This document shows, piece by piece, positions 42,684 to 50,626 of a DNA stretch of 64,000 nt. Under the pieces are notes generated by a model, which did not search any database, had not been told where the DNA came from, and was given only the letters and a program-made list of their open reading frames with translations. Origin of the DNA: Actinocatenispora rupis (GTDB lineage: Bacteria > Actinomycetota > Actinomycetes > Mycobacteriales > Micromonosporaceae). Position numbers and translations under genes: made by a program. Each line of letters opens with the position of its first letter. The stretch's first letter is position 1. The stretch spans positions 41,832-105,831 of the forward strand of contig NZ_BOMB01000030.1 in the NCBI RefSeq assembly GCF_016861975.1, given 5' to 3'.

Positions 42684-43652
42684 CTACTCCGTACCGGCGG
42701 CGGGTTCGGTGCCGGTGAGGTGTGGCGCGGGCTCCGCCGTGACGGCGGTGAGCCAGCCGCCGGCGGCGCCGAGCGCGAGCAGCGCCTCCCGCGTCGCCGG
42801 GACCGTACGCGACCCGGCGGGGGTCGGCGGCCACGTCGTGCGGCTGGCGTACCCGGGGGTGAACCACTCGGCGAGTGCGGGGCGCGGATCCGCACCGTCC
42901 AATGTGGACCGTGCGGCGGTGAGCCGGTCGGCGAACGCGTCCAGCGCGGGCCGCAGCGCGCCGGCGTTCGCGGCGCAGATGTCCGCCCACAGCTCCGGCG
43001 AACTCCCGGCCACCCGGGTACCGTCCGCGAACGACCCGGCCCCGAGCGTACGGGAGAGCGGGTCGGCGGCGGTGGCGGCGAGCGCCGACGCGGCCAGGTG
43101 GGTGAGGTGACTGACCCGGGCGACGGCGGCGTCGTGCCGGTCGGCCGTGGTCGGGACGACCCGCGAGCCGAGCGCGGTGACGAGTGCGGCGACGGTGAGC
43201 CAGTCGGCGAGGTCGGTGCCCGCTTCGAGGCACAGCACCCACGTACGGTCCGCGAACAGGGCCGGATCCGACGCCGCGAAGCCGGACCGTTCGGTGCCGG
43301 CCATCGGATGCCCGCCCACGAACCGCACCGGGTACCGGCGGGCGGCGTCGAGTACCGGGGACTTGACGGAGCACACGTCGGTGACGAGGGCCGGCAGGTC
43401 GGCGAGCCCGGCGAGGACGCCGTCGATCGCGTGCGGCGGGACGGCGAGGACGACGAGGTCGGCGTCCCGCGCCGCGGCCCCGGCGCTCTCGTGTACTCGC
43501 CAAGCGTGCCCGCCGGCGGTGGTCGCGAGCGCGCGCGTGCCGGGATCGCTGTCGTACGCGTGGAGGGTGAGGTCGGGGCGGTCGGCGAGGGCGCGCAGCA
43601 GCGAGCCGCCGATGAGTCCCAGCCCGATGACTGTCACGGTCCGCAGCGTCAC
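42684..43652 (-). CDS. tyrA: Prephenate dehydrogenase
   Basis: A 322-residue NAD-dependent enzyme of tyrosine synthesis: VTVIGLGLIGGSLLRAL (dinucleotide motif), DLVVLAVPPHAI, VTDVCSVKSPVL, FVGGHPMAGTERSGF, and SHLTHLAASALAAT in the helical dimerization domain. No ACT or chorismate mutase domain is attached. GTG at 43652 or nine bases upstream is the start. The stop directly abuts that of mtnA. Confidence 0.87.
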   Translation of the reverse strand: MTLRTVTVIGLGLIGGSLLRALADRPDLTLHAYDSDPGTRALATTAGGHAWRVHESAGAAARDADLVVLAVPPHAIDGVLAGLADLPALVTDVCSVKSPVLDAARRYPVRFVGGHPMAGTERSGFAASDPALFADRTWVLCLEAGTDLADWLTVAALVTALGSRVVPTTADRHDAAVARVSHLTHLAASALAATAADPLSRTLGAGSFADGTRVAGSSPELWADICAANAGALRPALDAFADRLTAARSTLDGADPRPALAEWFTPGYASRTTWPPTPAGSRTVPATREALLALGAAGGWLTAVTAEPAPHLTGTEPAAGTE

Positions 43653-43765
43653 GCCGAACACCCTGGCACAGCGGCGGGGCGGCGTGACGCAGGGGGCCGG
43701 ATGAGGCAGGGTGGCAATCGGTAGCCTCATCACTACTTTTTGCGATATTCCGGGGGGACTGGGCG

Positions 43766-44926
43766 ATGACAGTTCGCAGGGGCCGGCTCGCCGTACTGGC
43801 GGCCGCGGCCGGGACCGTCCTCGCAGGGGCGCTGACCGGCGTCGGAAACGCCGCCACCGCAACGGTTTCCGCCGTACCGCGGGCCGGCGTGGGCTTCGAC
43901 GCCACCGTCCGCGCCGTGGCGTACTCGGGGAACACGATCTACATCGGCGGTGACTTCGGTACCGCCGTGAACGGCACCACCCGCACCGCGCGCGGGTACG
44001 TCGCGGCCGTCGACGCGGACACCGGCGCCGTCACCGGCTGGGCGCCCGACGTCGACGGGCCGGTCACCGCGCTCGCCGTCGCCGGCGGCAGCGTGTACCT
44101 GGGCGGGCAGTTCACGCACGTCGGCGGCGCCGCGCACCGGCACATCGCCAAGGTCTCCGCGACCAGCGGAGCGGTCGACAACGGCTTCGCGCACACCGTC
44201 GCCAGCCCGCCGATGTCGCTCGCCACCGGGGCCGGCCGGCTGTACGTGGTCGGCGCGTTCGCCAGCGTCGACGGCCAGCCGCGGTCCCGCGCCGCCGCGT
44301 TCTCGCTGAGCAGCGGCGCGCTCGACAGCGGCTTCGCGCCCACCCCCGACGACACCGTCCGCAGCGTCGCGGTCGCCGGCGACCGGGTGTACCTCGGCGG
44401 CAGCTTCCACCAGGTCGACGGTTCCGCCGACCACCAGCGCCTCGCCGCGGTCAGCGCCACCACCGGCGCGCTCGTGCCCGGTTTCGCCGCCACCGTCCCG
44501 TACGCCGTGCACGACGTCACCGTCTCCGGCACCACCGTGTACGCCGCGCTCGCCGGCCCCGGCGGCCGGATCGTCTCGTACGCCCCGGGCGGGTCGGCGT
44601 CGTGGTCGCTCACCACCGACGGCGACGTGTACGACCTGGCCGTCCTCGGCGGTGCGGTGTACGCCGCCGGCCACTTCGACGACGCGTGCACCACGTCCCG
44701 CGTCGCCGACGCACACGGGACGTGCCTGGACGGCAAGGTACGACGGCAGAAGCTGCTCGCCGCCGACACGTCCGGCCGGTTGCTGCCCTGGGCGCCGCAG
44801 GCCAACGGGGTCGTCGGCGTGATCGTGCTGGCGGCCAGCCAGAGCCGGCACGCGATCGCCGTCGGCGGCACCTTCACCACCTTCGGTACGAACACCGCAC
44901 GCGCCCGGTTCGCCCAGTTCGGCTGA
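43766..44926 (+). CDS. Secreted beta-propeller repeat protein
   Basis: A 386-residue protein with a Sec signal peptide (LAVLAAAAGTVLAGALTGVGNA). The mature part has six or seven repeats of the form VRAVAYSGNTIYIGGDF...VDADTGAVTGWAPDVDGPVTALAVAGGSVYLGGQF, a delta-60/PQQ-like propeller. Such proteins bind ligands or other proteins outside the cell; no catalytic residues can be named. The ATG follows a GGGGGGAC ribosome site. It is not in an operon. Confidence 0.78.
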   Translation: MTVRRGRLAVLAAAAGTVLAGALTGVGNAATATVSAVPRAGVGFDATVRAVAYSGNTIYIGGDFGTAVNGTTRTARGYVAAVDADTGAVTGWAPDVDGPVTALAVAGGSVYLGGQFTHVGGAAHRHIAKVSATSGAVDNGFAHTVASPPMSLATGAGRLYVVGAFASVDGQPRSRAAAFSLSSGALDSGFAPTPDDTVRSVAVAGDRVYLGGSFHQVDGSADHQRLAAVSATTGALVPGFAATVPYAVHDVTVSGTTVYAALAGPGGRIVSYAPGGSASWSLTTDGDVYDLAVLGGAVYAAGHFDDACTTSRVADAHGTCLDGKVRRQKLLAADTSGRLLPWAPQANGVVGVIVLAASQSRHAIAVGGTFTTFGTNTARARFAQFG

Positions 44927-44999
44927 GCGCGCGCGGGTGCTCCACCCGGCGGGCCGGGCTGCCCGGCGCGGGTACGCTTCCGCGAAGGAGGTGGACGGC

Positions 45000-45617
45000 G
45001 TGGTCGAGCGCAGCGAGGCAGGCCCGGCGACCGGTGGCTGGGTGCCGCCGGACGCCGCGACCCCGCCGGCCCGCCCGGCCCCGCCACCGGGTCCGCCCGG
45101 ATACCCGCCGCCCGGTGTGGCCGTCCCCGGCCCGCCCGTCAGCCCCGGAATGCCAGGTGGGCCGCACCCGCTGCCGCCGACCGCGGTGCCCGTCGGCGCG
45201 GGCTGGCCCGGCGGCCCACCGCTCCCGCCCGTACCGCCGGGTCGACCGGTGCCGGCCGGCGGCGCCTGGCCGAACCCGGGCGTACCGTGGCCGCGCGTCG
45301 GCTGGGGTGCGCCGATCGGTCCCGCCCGCCCGGTCTACCGCGAACCGCACCCGATCCGTACCGGCGCGGTCTGGGCCGGCATCGGCGCGACCGTCGTGTG
45401 GTTCGGCATGACCGCGGCGATCAGCTGGTCCGCCCGGGCGTACTCCTGGGTCACGATCGTGGCGGCGGCCCTGGCTCTGCTCGCCGCGCTGACCCTGGCC
45501 AGGTTCGGCGACCGCGGTGTCGCCGTCGGCATCGCCGGTACGGCCGGGGTCGGGCTCGGCATCGCCGGCATCATCGTCGTCGCCAACGCGATCGCCGGTT
45601 CCTGGCTGCTCTGGTAG
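45000..45617 (+). CDS. Proline-rich membrane protein of unknown function
   Basis: A 205-residue protein. The first 125 residues are a disordered Pro/Gly-rich tail (PPGPPGYPPPG, PPLPPVPPGRPVP); three hydrophobic segments follow (GAVWAGIGATVVWFGMTAAISW, WVTIVAAALALLAALTLA, GIAGTAGVGLGIAGIIVVANAI). This is the Pro-rich/DUF4190-like arrangement common in actinobacteria. GTG at 45000 is spaced well from AAGGAGG. The function is unknown. The following 450 bases (45618-46067) hold no gene I can support. Confidence 0.65.
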   Translation: MVERSEAGPATGGWVPPDAATPPARPAPPPGPPGYPPPGVAVPGPPVSPGMPGGPHPLPPTAVPVGAGWPGGPPLPPVPPGRPVPAGGAWPNPGVPWPRVGWGAPIGPARPVYREPHPIRTGAVWAGIGATVVWFGMTAAISWSARAYSWVTIVAAALALLAALTLARFGDRGVAVGIAGTAGVGLGIAGIIVVANAIAGSWLLW

Positions 45618-46031
45618 CCCCGTTTCCGCAGCTCCGCGGCATGATCGCCAGCCCGCCCCCGCCGGTCGTGCTACCCCGGACAGGGGTGTCGCCCGTCGCG
45701 TTCCTGTAGCGATCCGTACGCGGACCGCGAATCTTCCACGGGTGCCCGGGTCGGCGGTGCGCCCGGTCGGTGCGGCGGCCCGGTGGGTCGGCCATTCCGG
45801 TCCGGTACGACTCCCGCGGGATTAACGTGGATTCGTACCCCTTGTTCGTCCCCGGCCGTGGCCTGCGCCGCGGTCGGCGTCGTCGGCGTGCCTTCGGAGG
45901 TGGCGGTGAGCGGGCAGGGGAACAGCGGAACCGTACGGCGTCGTGGCCTGACGGATGGTGCCGGAACGGTGGCGACCGGTCGCGTTCCACGTACCCGGCG
46001 TGTGGGGTCGGTGGCAAAACCGGACCCGGAC

Positions 46032-46061
46032 TTGACGTCCCCGTCGGCGGTTGGGCACATT
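46032..46061 (+). promoter_or_regulatory. Promoter of a leaderless small gene
   Basis: TTGACG (46032-46037), an 18-base spacer, CACATT (46056-46061). The ATG of a 56-codon frame follows seven bases after the -10, the spacing expected for a leaderless transcript. Confidence 0.5.
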
Positions 46062-46067
46062 CGCGGA

Positions 46068-46238
46068 ATGCCCCCCATGAAGTTGCAGCGGCTCGACCCT
46101 GAGCGGCGGCGGCGACGCCTGCAACTGCTCGCCGAACTCTCCGATGCCAAGGCGCTGCGCGACCGGGTCCAGCCCCGCCGGGCCCAGGTCGACCGGCTCC
46201 GGGACCTCATCGCCACCCGTCGCCGGCTGTTCACCTGA
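46068..46238 (+). CDS. Small basic coiled-coil-like protein (56 residues)
   Basis: Begins MPPMKLQRLDPERRRRRLQL and continues as one strongly charged, probably helical stretch with Leu at heptad-like spacing, ending ATRRRLFT. No domain is recognised. The ATG lies just after a good promoter without a ribosome site, consistent with a leaderless gene; a longer upstream frame looks non-coding. It could be a small nucleic-acid- or protein-binding peptide. Confidence 0.45.
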   Translation: MPPMKLQRLDPERRRRRLQLLAELSDAKALRDRVQPRRAQVDRLRDLIATRRRLFT

Positions 46239-46462
46239 GCCGTTCGCCGCGACATCCGCCCACTGCGCCGACAACCGGCGCCGGGTTTCGGTCTACGATC
46301 TCGCTTGCGGGCCTCTCCTGCCGCCGTGACCTGTCGTACAAGATGGGGTCGGGTGCGGGCAGGGCAGCCGGTCCGTGCACACAATTCTCCGTGAGAGACG
46401 CTTCGGCCCGGCCACCCCGCCGGGCGGGCATGATCGCCACCTCAACATGACCCGGGGGGACC

Positions 46463-46996
46463 GTGTCGTACTTCGCTGCCGCTGTGGCCCGAGGGCCTAA
46501 GGGCTGGGCCGTCGCGGAGTTGGATCTGGGCAGACCGTCCGAGCTGTCGGACGTCGAGGAAGCCGCCGAGCTGCTCCGCGACTTCGACACCGAGGCCGAG
46601 GTGTCGCTGCTGTTCGTCGAGGTCGACGACGAGTACCTGGCGATCCTCCGCCTCGACGAGGGCGAGGACCTGCGGGTGTTCGGCTCGGACGCGGCGTTCG
46701 TCGACGAGTCGCCGCTCGGCGCGGCGCTGCTCGGCGACGAGGACCGGCCCGAGCAGGTCGACCTGCCCGACGACGACTACGAATCGGACGACTACGACGC
46801 CGACGCCGAGCCGGCGGCGCCCGCCAACGGCGACGACGCCGAGCCGGTCGGCGACCCCGAGCTGCTCGCCGACCTCGGCGTACCGGGGAAGCGGCTGCTC
46901 GCGCTGTGCGCCGGCGAGGGCCTGATGCCCAGCGACGTCACCGCCGAGATCTGCGCCGTACTCGGCTGCGCGGACGACGTCGAGGAGCTGCGCTGA
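46463..46996 (+). CDS. tRNA adenosine deaminase-associated protein
   Basis: A 177-residue acidic protein found next to tadA throughout actinobacteria: SYFAAAVARGPKGWAVAELDLG, LLRDFDTEAEVSLLFVEVDDEYLAILRLD, an Asp/Glu-rich linker and LADLGVPGKRLLALCAGEGLMPSDVTAEICAVLGCADDVEEL. Its role is inferred only from this linkage. GTG follows a GGGGGGAC ribosome site. The stop lies at the beginning of the tadA region. Confidence 0.85.
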   Translation: MSYFAAAVARGPKGWAVAELDLGRPSELSDVEEAAELLRDFDTEAEVSLLFVEVDDEYLAILRLDEGEDLRVFGSDAAFVDESPLGAALLGDEDRPEQVDLPDDDYESDDYDADAEPAAPANGDDAEPVGDPELLADLGVPGKRLLALCAGEGLMPSDVTAEICAVLGCADDVEELR

Positions 46997-47025
46997 GCCT
47001 GCCGCCGTCCTCGTACGCCGGGCTG

Positions 47026-47448
47026 ATGCGGCGGGCGCTGGAGGTGGCGGCCGACGCGCCGGCCGGTGACGTACCGATCGGTGCGGTCGTGTACGACGCG
47101 GCCGGGGTCGAACTCGCCGCCGCCGCCAACGAGCGCGAGGCGACCGGCGACCCCACCGCCCACGCCGAGGTACTCGCGCTGCGTCGCGCCGCCGCGCGCG
47201 TCGGCGAGTGGCGGCTGACCGGCTGCACCCTCGTGGTGACGCTCGAACCGTGCACGATGTGCGCCGGCGCGCTGGTCCTCGCCCGAGTCGACACGCTCGT
47301 GTTCGGCGCCTGGGATCCGAAGGCCGGCGCGGTCGGCTCGCTGTGGGATGTCGTCCGCGACCGCCGTCTCAACCACCGCCCCGACGTCTACCCGGACGTA
47401 CTCGCGGACGAGTGCGGCGCGCTCCTTCGCGGCTTCTTCGGCCGCTGA
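47026..47448 (+). CDS. tadA: tRNA-specific adenosine deaminase
   Basis: A 140-residue zinc deaminase that converts A34 to inosine in tRNA-Arg(ACG). HAEVLALRRAA carries the His ligand and catalytic Glu, and LEPCTMCAGAL the two Cys ligands; FGAWDPKAGAVGSLWDVV is the TadA-type loop. ATG 47026 is the first conventional start codon but removes a few N-terminal residues that homologues usually have. A CTG at 46993, overlapping the previous stop (CTGA) behind GAGGAG, may be the real start. Confidence 0.85.
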   Translation: MRRALEVAADAPAGDVPIGAVVYDAAGVELAAAANEREATGDPTAHAEVLALRRAAARVGEWRLTGCTLVVTLEPCTMCAGALVLARVDTLVFGAWDPKAGAVGSLWDVVRDRRLNHRPDVYPDVLADECGALLRGFFGR

Positions 47449-47628
47449 CCCGCGACCGGGGCGGCGACGTCGACGGTGTCCGCCACGGGGCGGCGTCCGG
47501 AGGGTGGGCGCGGGGGCACCCGTCGGTGTCCGGGCCGGTGCGTTGCGGCAGCATGGTGGCATGACCGATGCTCCGCGCCGCCGGTCGGCGGGCGTCCCGG
47601 TGCCGACCGCCACTGATCGGCCGCGCCC

Positions 47629-48906
47629 GTGACCGACCACGACGTACGGCCGATCGAGCCGCTGACCGCCGCGCCCGACGCCGAGGTGACCATCCCCGGT
47701 TCGAAGAGCGTGACGAACCGGGCGCTGCTGTGCGCGGCGCTCGCCGACGGCACCAGTACGCTGCGCGGCGCGCTGTTCGCCGACGACACCGCCGCGATGG
47801 TCGGCGTACTGCGCGGGCTGGGTGTCGAGGTCGAGACGGACGAGTCGGCGGCCCGGATGGTCGTCCGCGGGGCCGGGCGCGCGATCGGCGCCGAGCCGAC
47901 CACCGTCGACGCCCGGAAGTCCGGCGCGACCTCGCGGTTCGTCCTGCCGGCGGCGGCGCTGACGAGGACGCCGGTGGTGGTCGACGGTGCCGCGCAGCTG
48001 CGGGCCCGACCGTTCGGGCCGCTGCTCGACGCGATGGCCGAGCTGGGCGCGACGGTACGGCCGCTCGCCGAGCCCGGGTACCTGCCGGTCGAGGTGGCGG
48101 GGCCGATCCGGGGCGGCGAGGTGACCATCCCGGGCCACCTGTCCAGCCAGTTCCTGTCCGGGCTGATGCTCGCCGCGCCGCTGCTCCCCGACGGCCTCAC
48201 CGTACGGGTGAGCACGCCGCTGGTGTCCGTGCCGTACGTGCGGATGACGGCGCGGGTGATGGCCGCGTTCGGTGCCGCCGGGGCGGACGTGAGCGAGAAG
48301 CGCGTGATCGTACCGGCCGGCGCGTACCGGGGTGTCGAGTACGCGGTGGAGCCGGACGCCAGCGCCGCCTCGTACTTCTTCGCCGCCGCGGCGATCACCG
48401 GCGGCCGCGTCACCGTGCCCGGCCTCGGACCGGACGCGTTGCAGGGCGACGTCGCGTTCGTCGACGTACTCGCGAAGATGGGGGCCGCCGTCGACCGCGG
48501 CCGGGACAGCGTCACCGTGCGCGGCACCGGCACGCTGCACGGCGTCGACGTCGACATGGCCGACATCTCCGACACCGCGCAGACGCTCGCGGCCGTCGCC
48601 GTACACGCCGACTCGCCGACCCGGGTCCGCGGCATCGGCTTCATCCGCCGCAAGGAGACCGACCGCATCGGCGCCGTCGTCACCGAACTCCGCCGCGCCG
48701 GCATCGACGCCACCGAGGACCCCGACGGCTTCACCATCCACCCGGGAGTACCGCGGGCCACCACGTTCCAGACGTACGACGATCACCGGATGGCGATGAG
48801 CCTCGCACTCCTCGGCCTGCGTACGCCCGGCATCGGTATCGCGGACCCCGGCTGCGTCGCCAAGACCTTCCCCACGTACTTCGAGGTCCTCGACTCGCTC
48901 CGCTGA
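47629..48906 (+). CDS. aroA: 3-phosphoshikimate 1-carboxyvinyltransferase (EPSP synthase)
   Basis: A 425-residue EPSP synthase of the shikimate pathway, joining shikimate 3-phosphate and PEP. IPGSKSVTNRALL (Lys26) is the N-terminal substrate motif; PDASAASYFFAAAAI and IRRKETDRIGAVVTELRRAG are the second-half motifs. The PEP loop reads KSGATSR at 97-103 rather than NAGTAxR, a divergent version. GTG at 47629 overlaps the stop of a short upstream frame. It is separated from tyrA by 4 kb. Confidence 0.9.
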   Translation: MTDHDVRPIEPLTAAPDAEVTIPGSKSVTNRALLCAALADGTSTLRGALFADDTAAMVGVLRGLGVEVETDESAARMVVRGAGRAIGAEPTTVDARKSGATSRFVLPAAALTRTPVVVDGAAQLRARPFGPLLDAMAELGATVRPLAEPGYLPVEVAGPIRGGEVTIPGHLSSQFLSGLMLAAPLLPDGLTVRVSTPLVSVPYVRMTARVMAAFGAAGADVSEKRVIVPAGAYRGVEYAVEPDASAASYFFAAAAITGGRVTVPGLGPDALQGDVAFVDVLAKMGAAVDRGRDSVTVRGTGTLHGVDVDMADISDTAQTLAAVAVHADSPTRVRGIGFIRRKETDRIGAVVTELRRAGIDATEDPDGFTIHPGVPRATTFQTYDDHRMAMSLALLGLRTPGIGIADPGCVAKTFPTYFEVLDSLR

Positions 48907-48916
48907 CCGCCGCGGG

Positions 48917-49312
48917 TCAGGTGAGGTCGGCGTGGATGCGGGCGACCGCGCTCAACGCGTCGGGGAGCTGGTCGGCCTCCTCCCACAGCTCGCGCCACTC
49001 CGAGTCGGCGCCGAGCACCCGGTCGACCGCGGCCCGCGCCAGCGCCACCAGCTCGGGCGTCGCCGCCGGCAGGTCCGCCGCCGGCACCCGCCGCCCGTAC
49101 GCCGTGAGGTCGGTGCCGGTGCGCGCGGCGGACACCACCGCCGCGGCGGCCAGCGCGCGCTGACCCTCGTCGACCTCCACGTACCCCTCGCAGGGCAGGG
49201 CGAAAGCGGACCGCAGCACCTCCGCCCGGTCCTCCGGCCCGGCGCCCAGCAACTCGGCGTGCAGATCGCCCGCGCCGTCGTTGTCGAAGACCCCGGTGTC
49301 CCAGGCACCCAT
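48917..49312 (-). CDS. DUF4259 domain protein
   Basis: A 131-residue protein beginning MGAWDTGVFDNDGAGDL, the hallmark of DUF4259, with a helical remainder ending DALSAVARIHADL. ATG 49312 places this motif at the true N-terminus, with GGGAGG upstream. Function unknown; some members occur near toxin or contact-inhibition immunity genes, but nothing of that kind is visible here. It is tail-to-tail with aroA. Confidence 0.8.
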   Translation of the reverse strand: MGAWDTGVFDNDGAGDLHAELLGAGPEDRAEVLRSAFALPCEGYVEVDEGQRALAAAAVVSAARTGTDLTAYGRRVPAADLPAATPELVALARAAVDRVLGADSEWRELWEEADQLPDALSAVARIHADLT

Positions 49313-49432
49313 CCCGCCGGACCTCCCTCGCCCTCCCGCCGACACCCCGATCATCCCCCCGGGGTACGACGTTTCCGCGTACCGGCGGCCGGTGCCGCGG
49401 TGTCGTGCGCCGCGGCACCGGACCCACCGGGC

Positions 49433-50146
49433 TCAGGCGTCGGCGGTGACCGTGTCCAGCGCCACCTCGACCATCTGCGAGAACGTACGCTCGCGGTCCT
49501 CCGCCGGCAGCGCCTCGCCGCGCGTGATGTGGTCCGACACCGTCAACAGCGCGAGCGCCCGCGCATCGAACTTCGCCGCCAGCGTGTACAGCGCCGCCGC
49601 CTCCATCTCCACCGCGAGCACCCCGTACCCGGCGAGGCGGTCCGGCAGGTCCGGCCGGTCGGTGTAGAACACGTCCGCGGACAGCACCTGGCCGACCTTC
49701 ACGTCGATGCCGCGCGCCGCCGCCGCGTCCACCGAGCCGCGCAGCAGCCCGAAGTCCGCCACCGGCGCGTAGTCGATCACGCCGTCGAACCGCTGCCGGT
49801 TGATCGCCGAATCCGTACTCGCGCCGATCGCCGCGATCACGTCCCGCAACTGCAACGACTCCGCCAGCGCGCCACAGCTCCCGACCCGTACCAGAGTCTT
49901 CGCGCCGTAGTCGTTGATCAGCTCGTGCGTGTAGATCGAGATCGACGGAACGCCCATGCCGGACCCCTGCACCGACACCGGCACACCCCGGTACGTCCCG
50001 GTGAAGCCGAACATGTTGCGCACCGTCGAGTAGCACTTCGCGTCGTCGAGGAACGTCTCGGCGATCCACTTGGCCCGCAGCGGGTCACCGGGCATCAGCA
50101 CCCGCTCCGCGATCTGGCCCGGCTCCGCCCCGATATGCGTACTCAT
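49433..50146 (-). CDS. deoD: Purine-nucleoside phosphorylase, DeoD type
   Basis: A 237-residue hexameric-type [30 protein letters not shown] with the phosphate-binding residues, [23 protein letters not shown], the EMEAAALY nucleoside site and [10 protein letters not shown] with the catalytic Asp. It cleaves purine nucleosides with phosphate in the cytosol. The ATG has GGGAGTG upstream. Confidence 0.92.
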   Translation of the reverse strand: MSTHIGAEPGQIAERVLMPGDPLRAKWIAETFLDDAKCYSTVRNMFGFTGTYRGVPVSVQGSGMGVPSISIYTHELINDYGAKTLVRVGSCGALAESLQLRDVIAAIGASTDSAINRQRFDGVIDYAPVADFGLLRGSVDAAAARGIDVKVGQVLSADVFYTDRPDLPDRLAGYGVLAVEMEAAALYTLAAKFDARALALLTVSDHITRGEALPAEDRERTFSQMVEVALDTVTADA

Positions 50147-50245
50147 GGTCACTCCCAAGGGTCTGCGTTGACCCGTCGATCCTCCCAGCGCCCCACCGGC
50201 GAACCGGTTGGAGGGTCGCCCAAAGCATCCGGTACAGTCCTTCGC

Positions 50246-50332
50246 GGTGGTGTGTCCGAGCGGCCTAAGGAGCACGCCTCGAAAGCGTGTGAGGGTTCAC
50301 GCCCTCCGTGGGTTCAAATCCCACCACCACCG
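50246..50332 (+). tRNA. tRNA-Ser (anticodon CGA)
   Basis: Acceptor GGTGGTG pairs with CACCACC; the anticodon arm CACGC-CTCGAAA-GCGTG gives CGA; a long variable arm (GAGGGTTCACGCCCTC) is typical of serine tRNAs; the T arm is GTGGG-TTCAAAT-CCCAC. CCA is not encoded. A terminator follows at 50340. Confidence 0.93.
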
Positions 50333-50339
50333 CCGACGG

Positions 50340-50378
50340 GCCGGCGTGTGCTTGCGGAGAACGCAAGCGCGCGTCGGC
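50340..50378 (+). terminator. Terminator of tRNA-Ser
   Basis: A 17-bp stem with a few G-T pairs (GCCGGCGTGTGCTTGCG against CGCAAGCGCGCGTCGGC), five-base loop, then CTTTGTGCT. Closely similar in sequence to the terminator after tRNA-Asp at 63695. Confidence 0.8.
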
Positions 50379-50392
50379 CTTTGTGCTGTCCG

Positions 50393-50451
50393 GGGGCGCG
50401 GCCCCCGTGCCCCGCGCCGGCGGGGCTTCGCCCCCCGGCACCCCCGCCACC
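50393..50451. repeat. GC-rich repeat block downstream of tRNA-Ser
   Basis: GGGGGCGCGGCCCCC, CCCCGCGCCGGCGGGG and CTTCGCCCCCCGGCACCCCC follow one another, and the same order recurs at about 63748-63801 after tRNA-Asp. Both hairpins are strong. Blocks of this type are widespread downstream of actinobacterial tRNA genes. Confidence 0.75.
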
Positions 50452-50458
50452 GGCCCGC

Positions 50459-50561
50459 GCCACCCGCGTCTGTGACCGGGCCACCCGCGTCTTTGACGGG
50501 CCACCCGTGTCTTTGACCGCGCCACCCGTGTCTTTGACCGGGCCACCCGTGTGTTGACCGC
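50459..50561 (+). repeat. Five tandem ~21-bp repeats
   Basis: The unit GCCACCCGTGTCTTTGACCG is present five times with 1-4 differences per copy. It lies in the 300 bases between tRNA-Ser and the aminotransferase; no gene is seen there. It has no spacers, so it is not a CRISPR array. Confidence 0.85.
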
Positions 50562-50626
50562 CCCTCCGACCGCGCCGCAACCGGACGCGTGACACGACGA
50601 TCCCGACCGCTGCGCCGATCGCGTAC

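Noticed and set aside
45783..46067. Upstream extension of the 56-residue protein to 151 residues
   Set aside because: The extension has no recognisable coding pattern, and the promoter at 46032 lies within it.
50459..50561. CRISPR array
   Set aside because: The repeats are directly adjacent without spacers, diverge between copies, and no cas genes are present.
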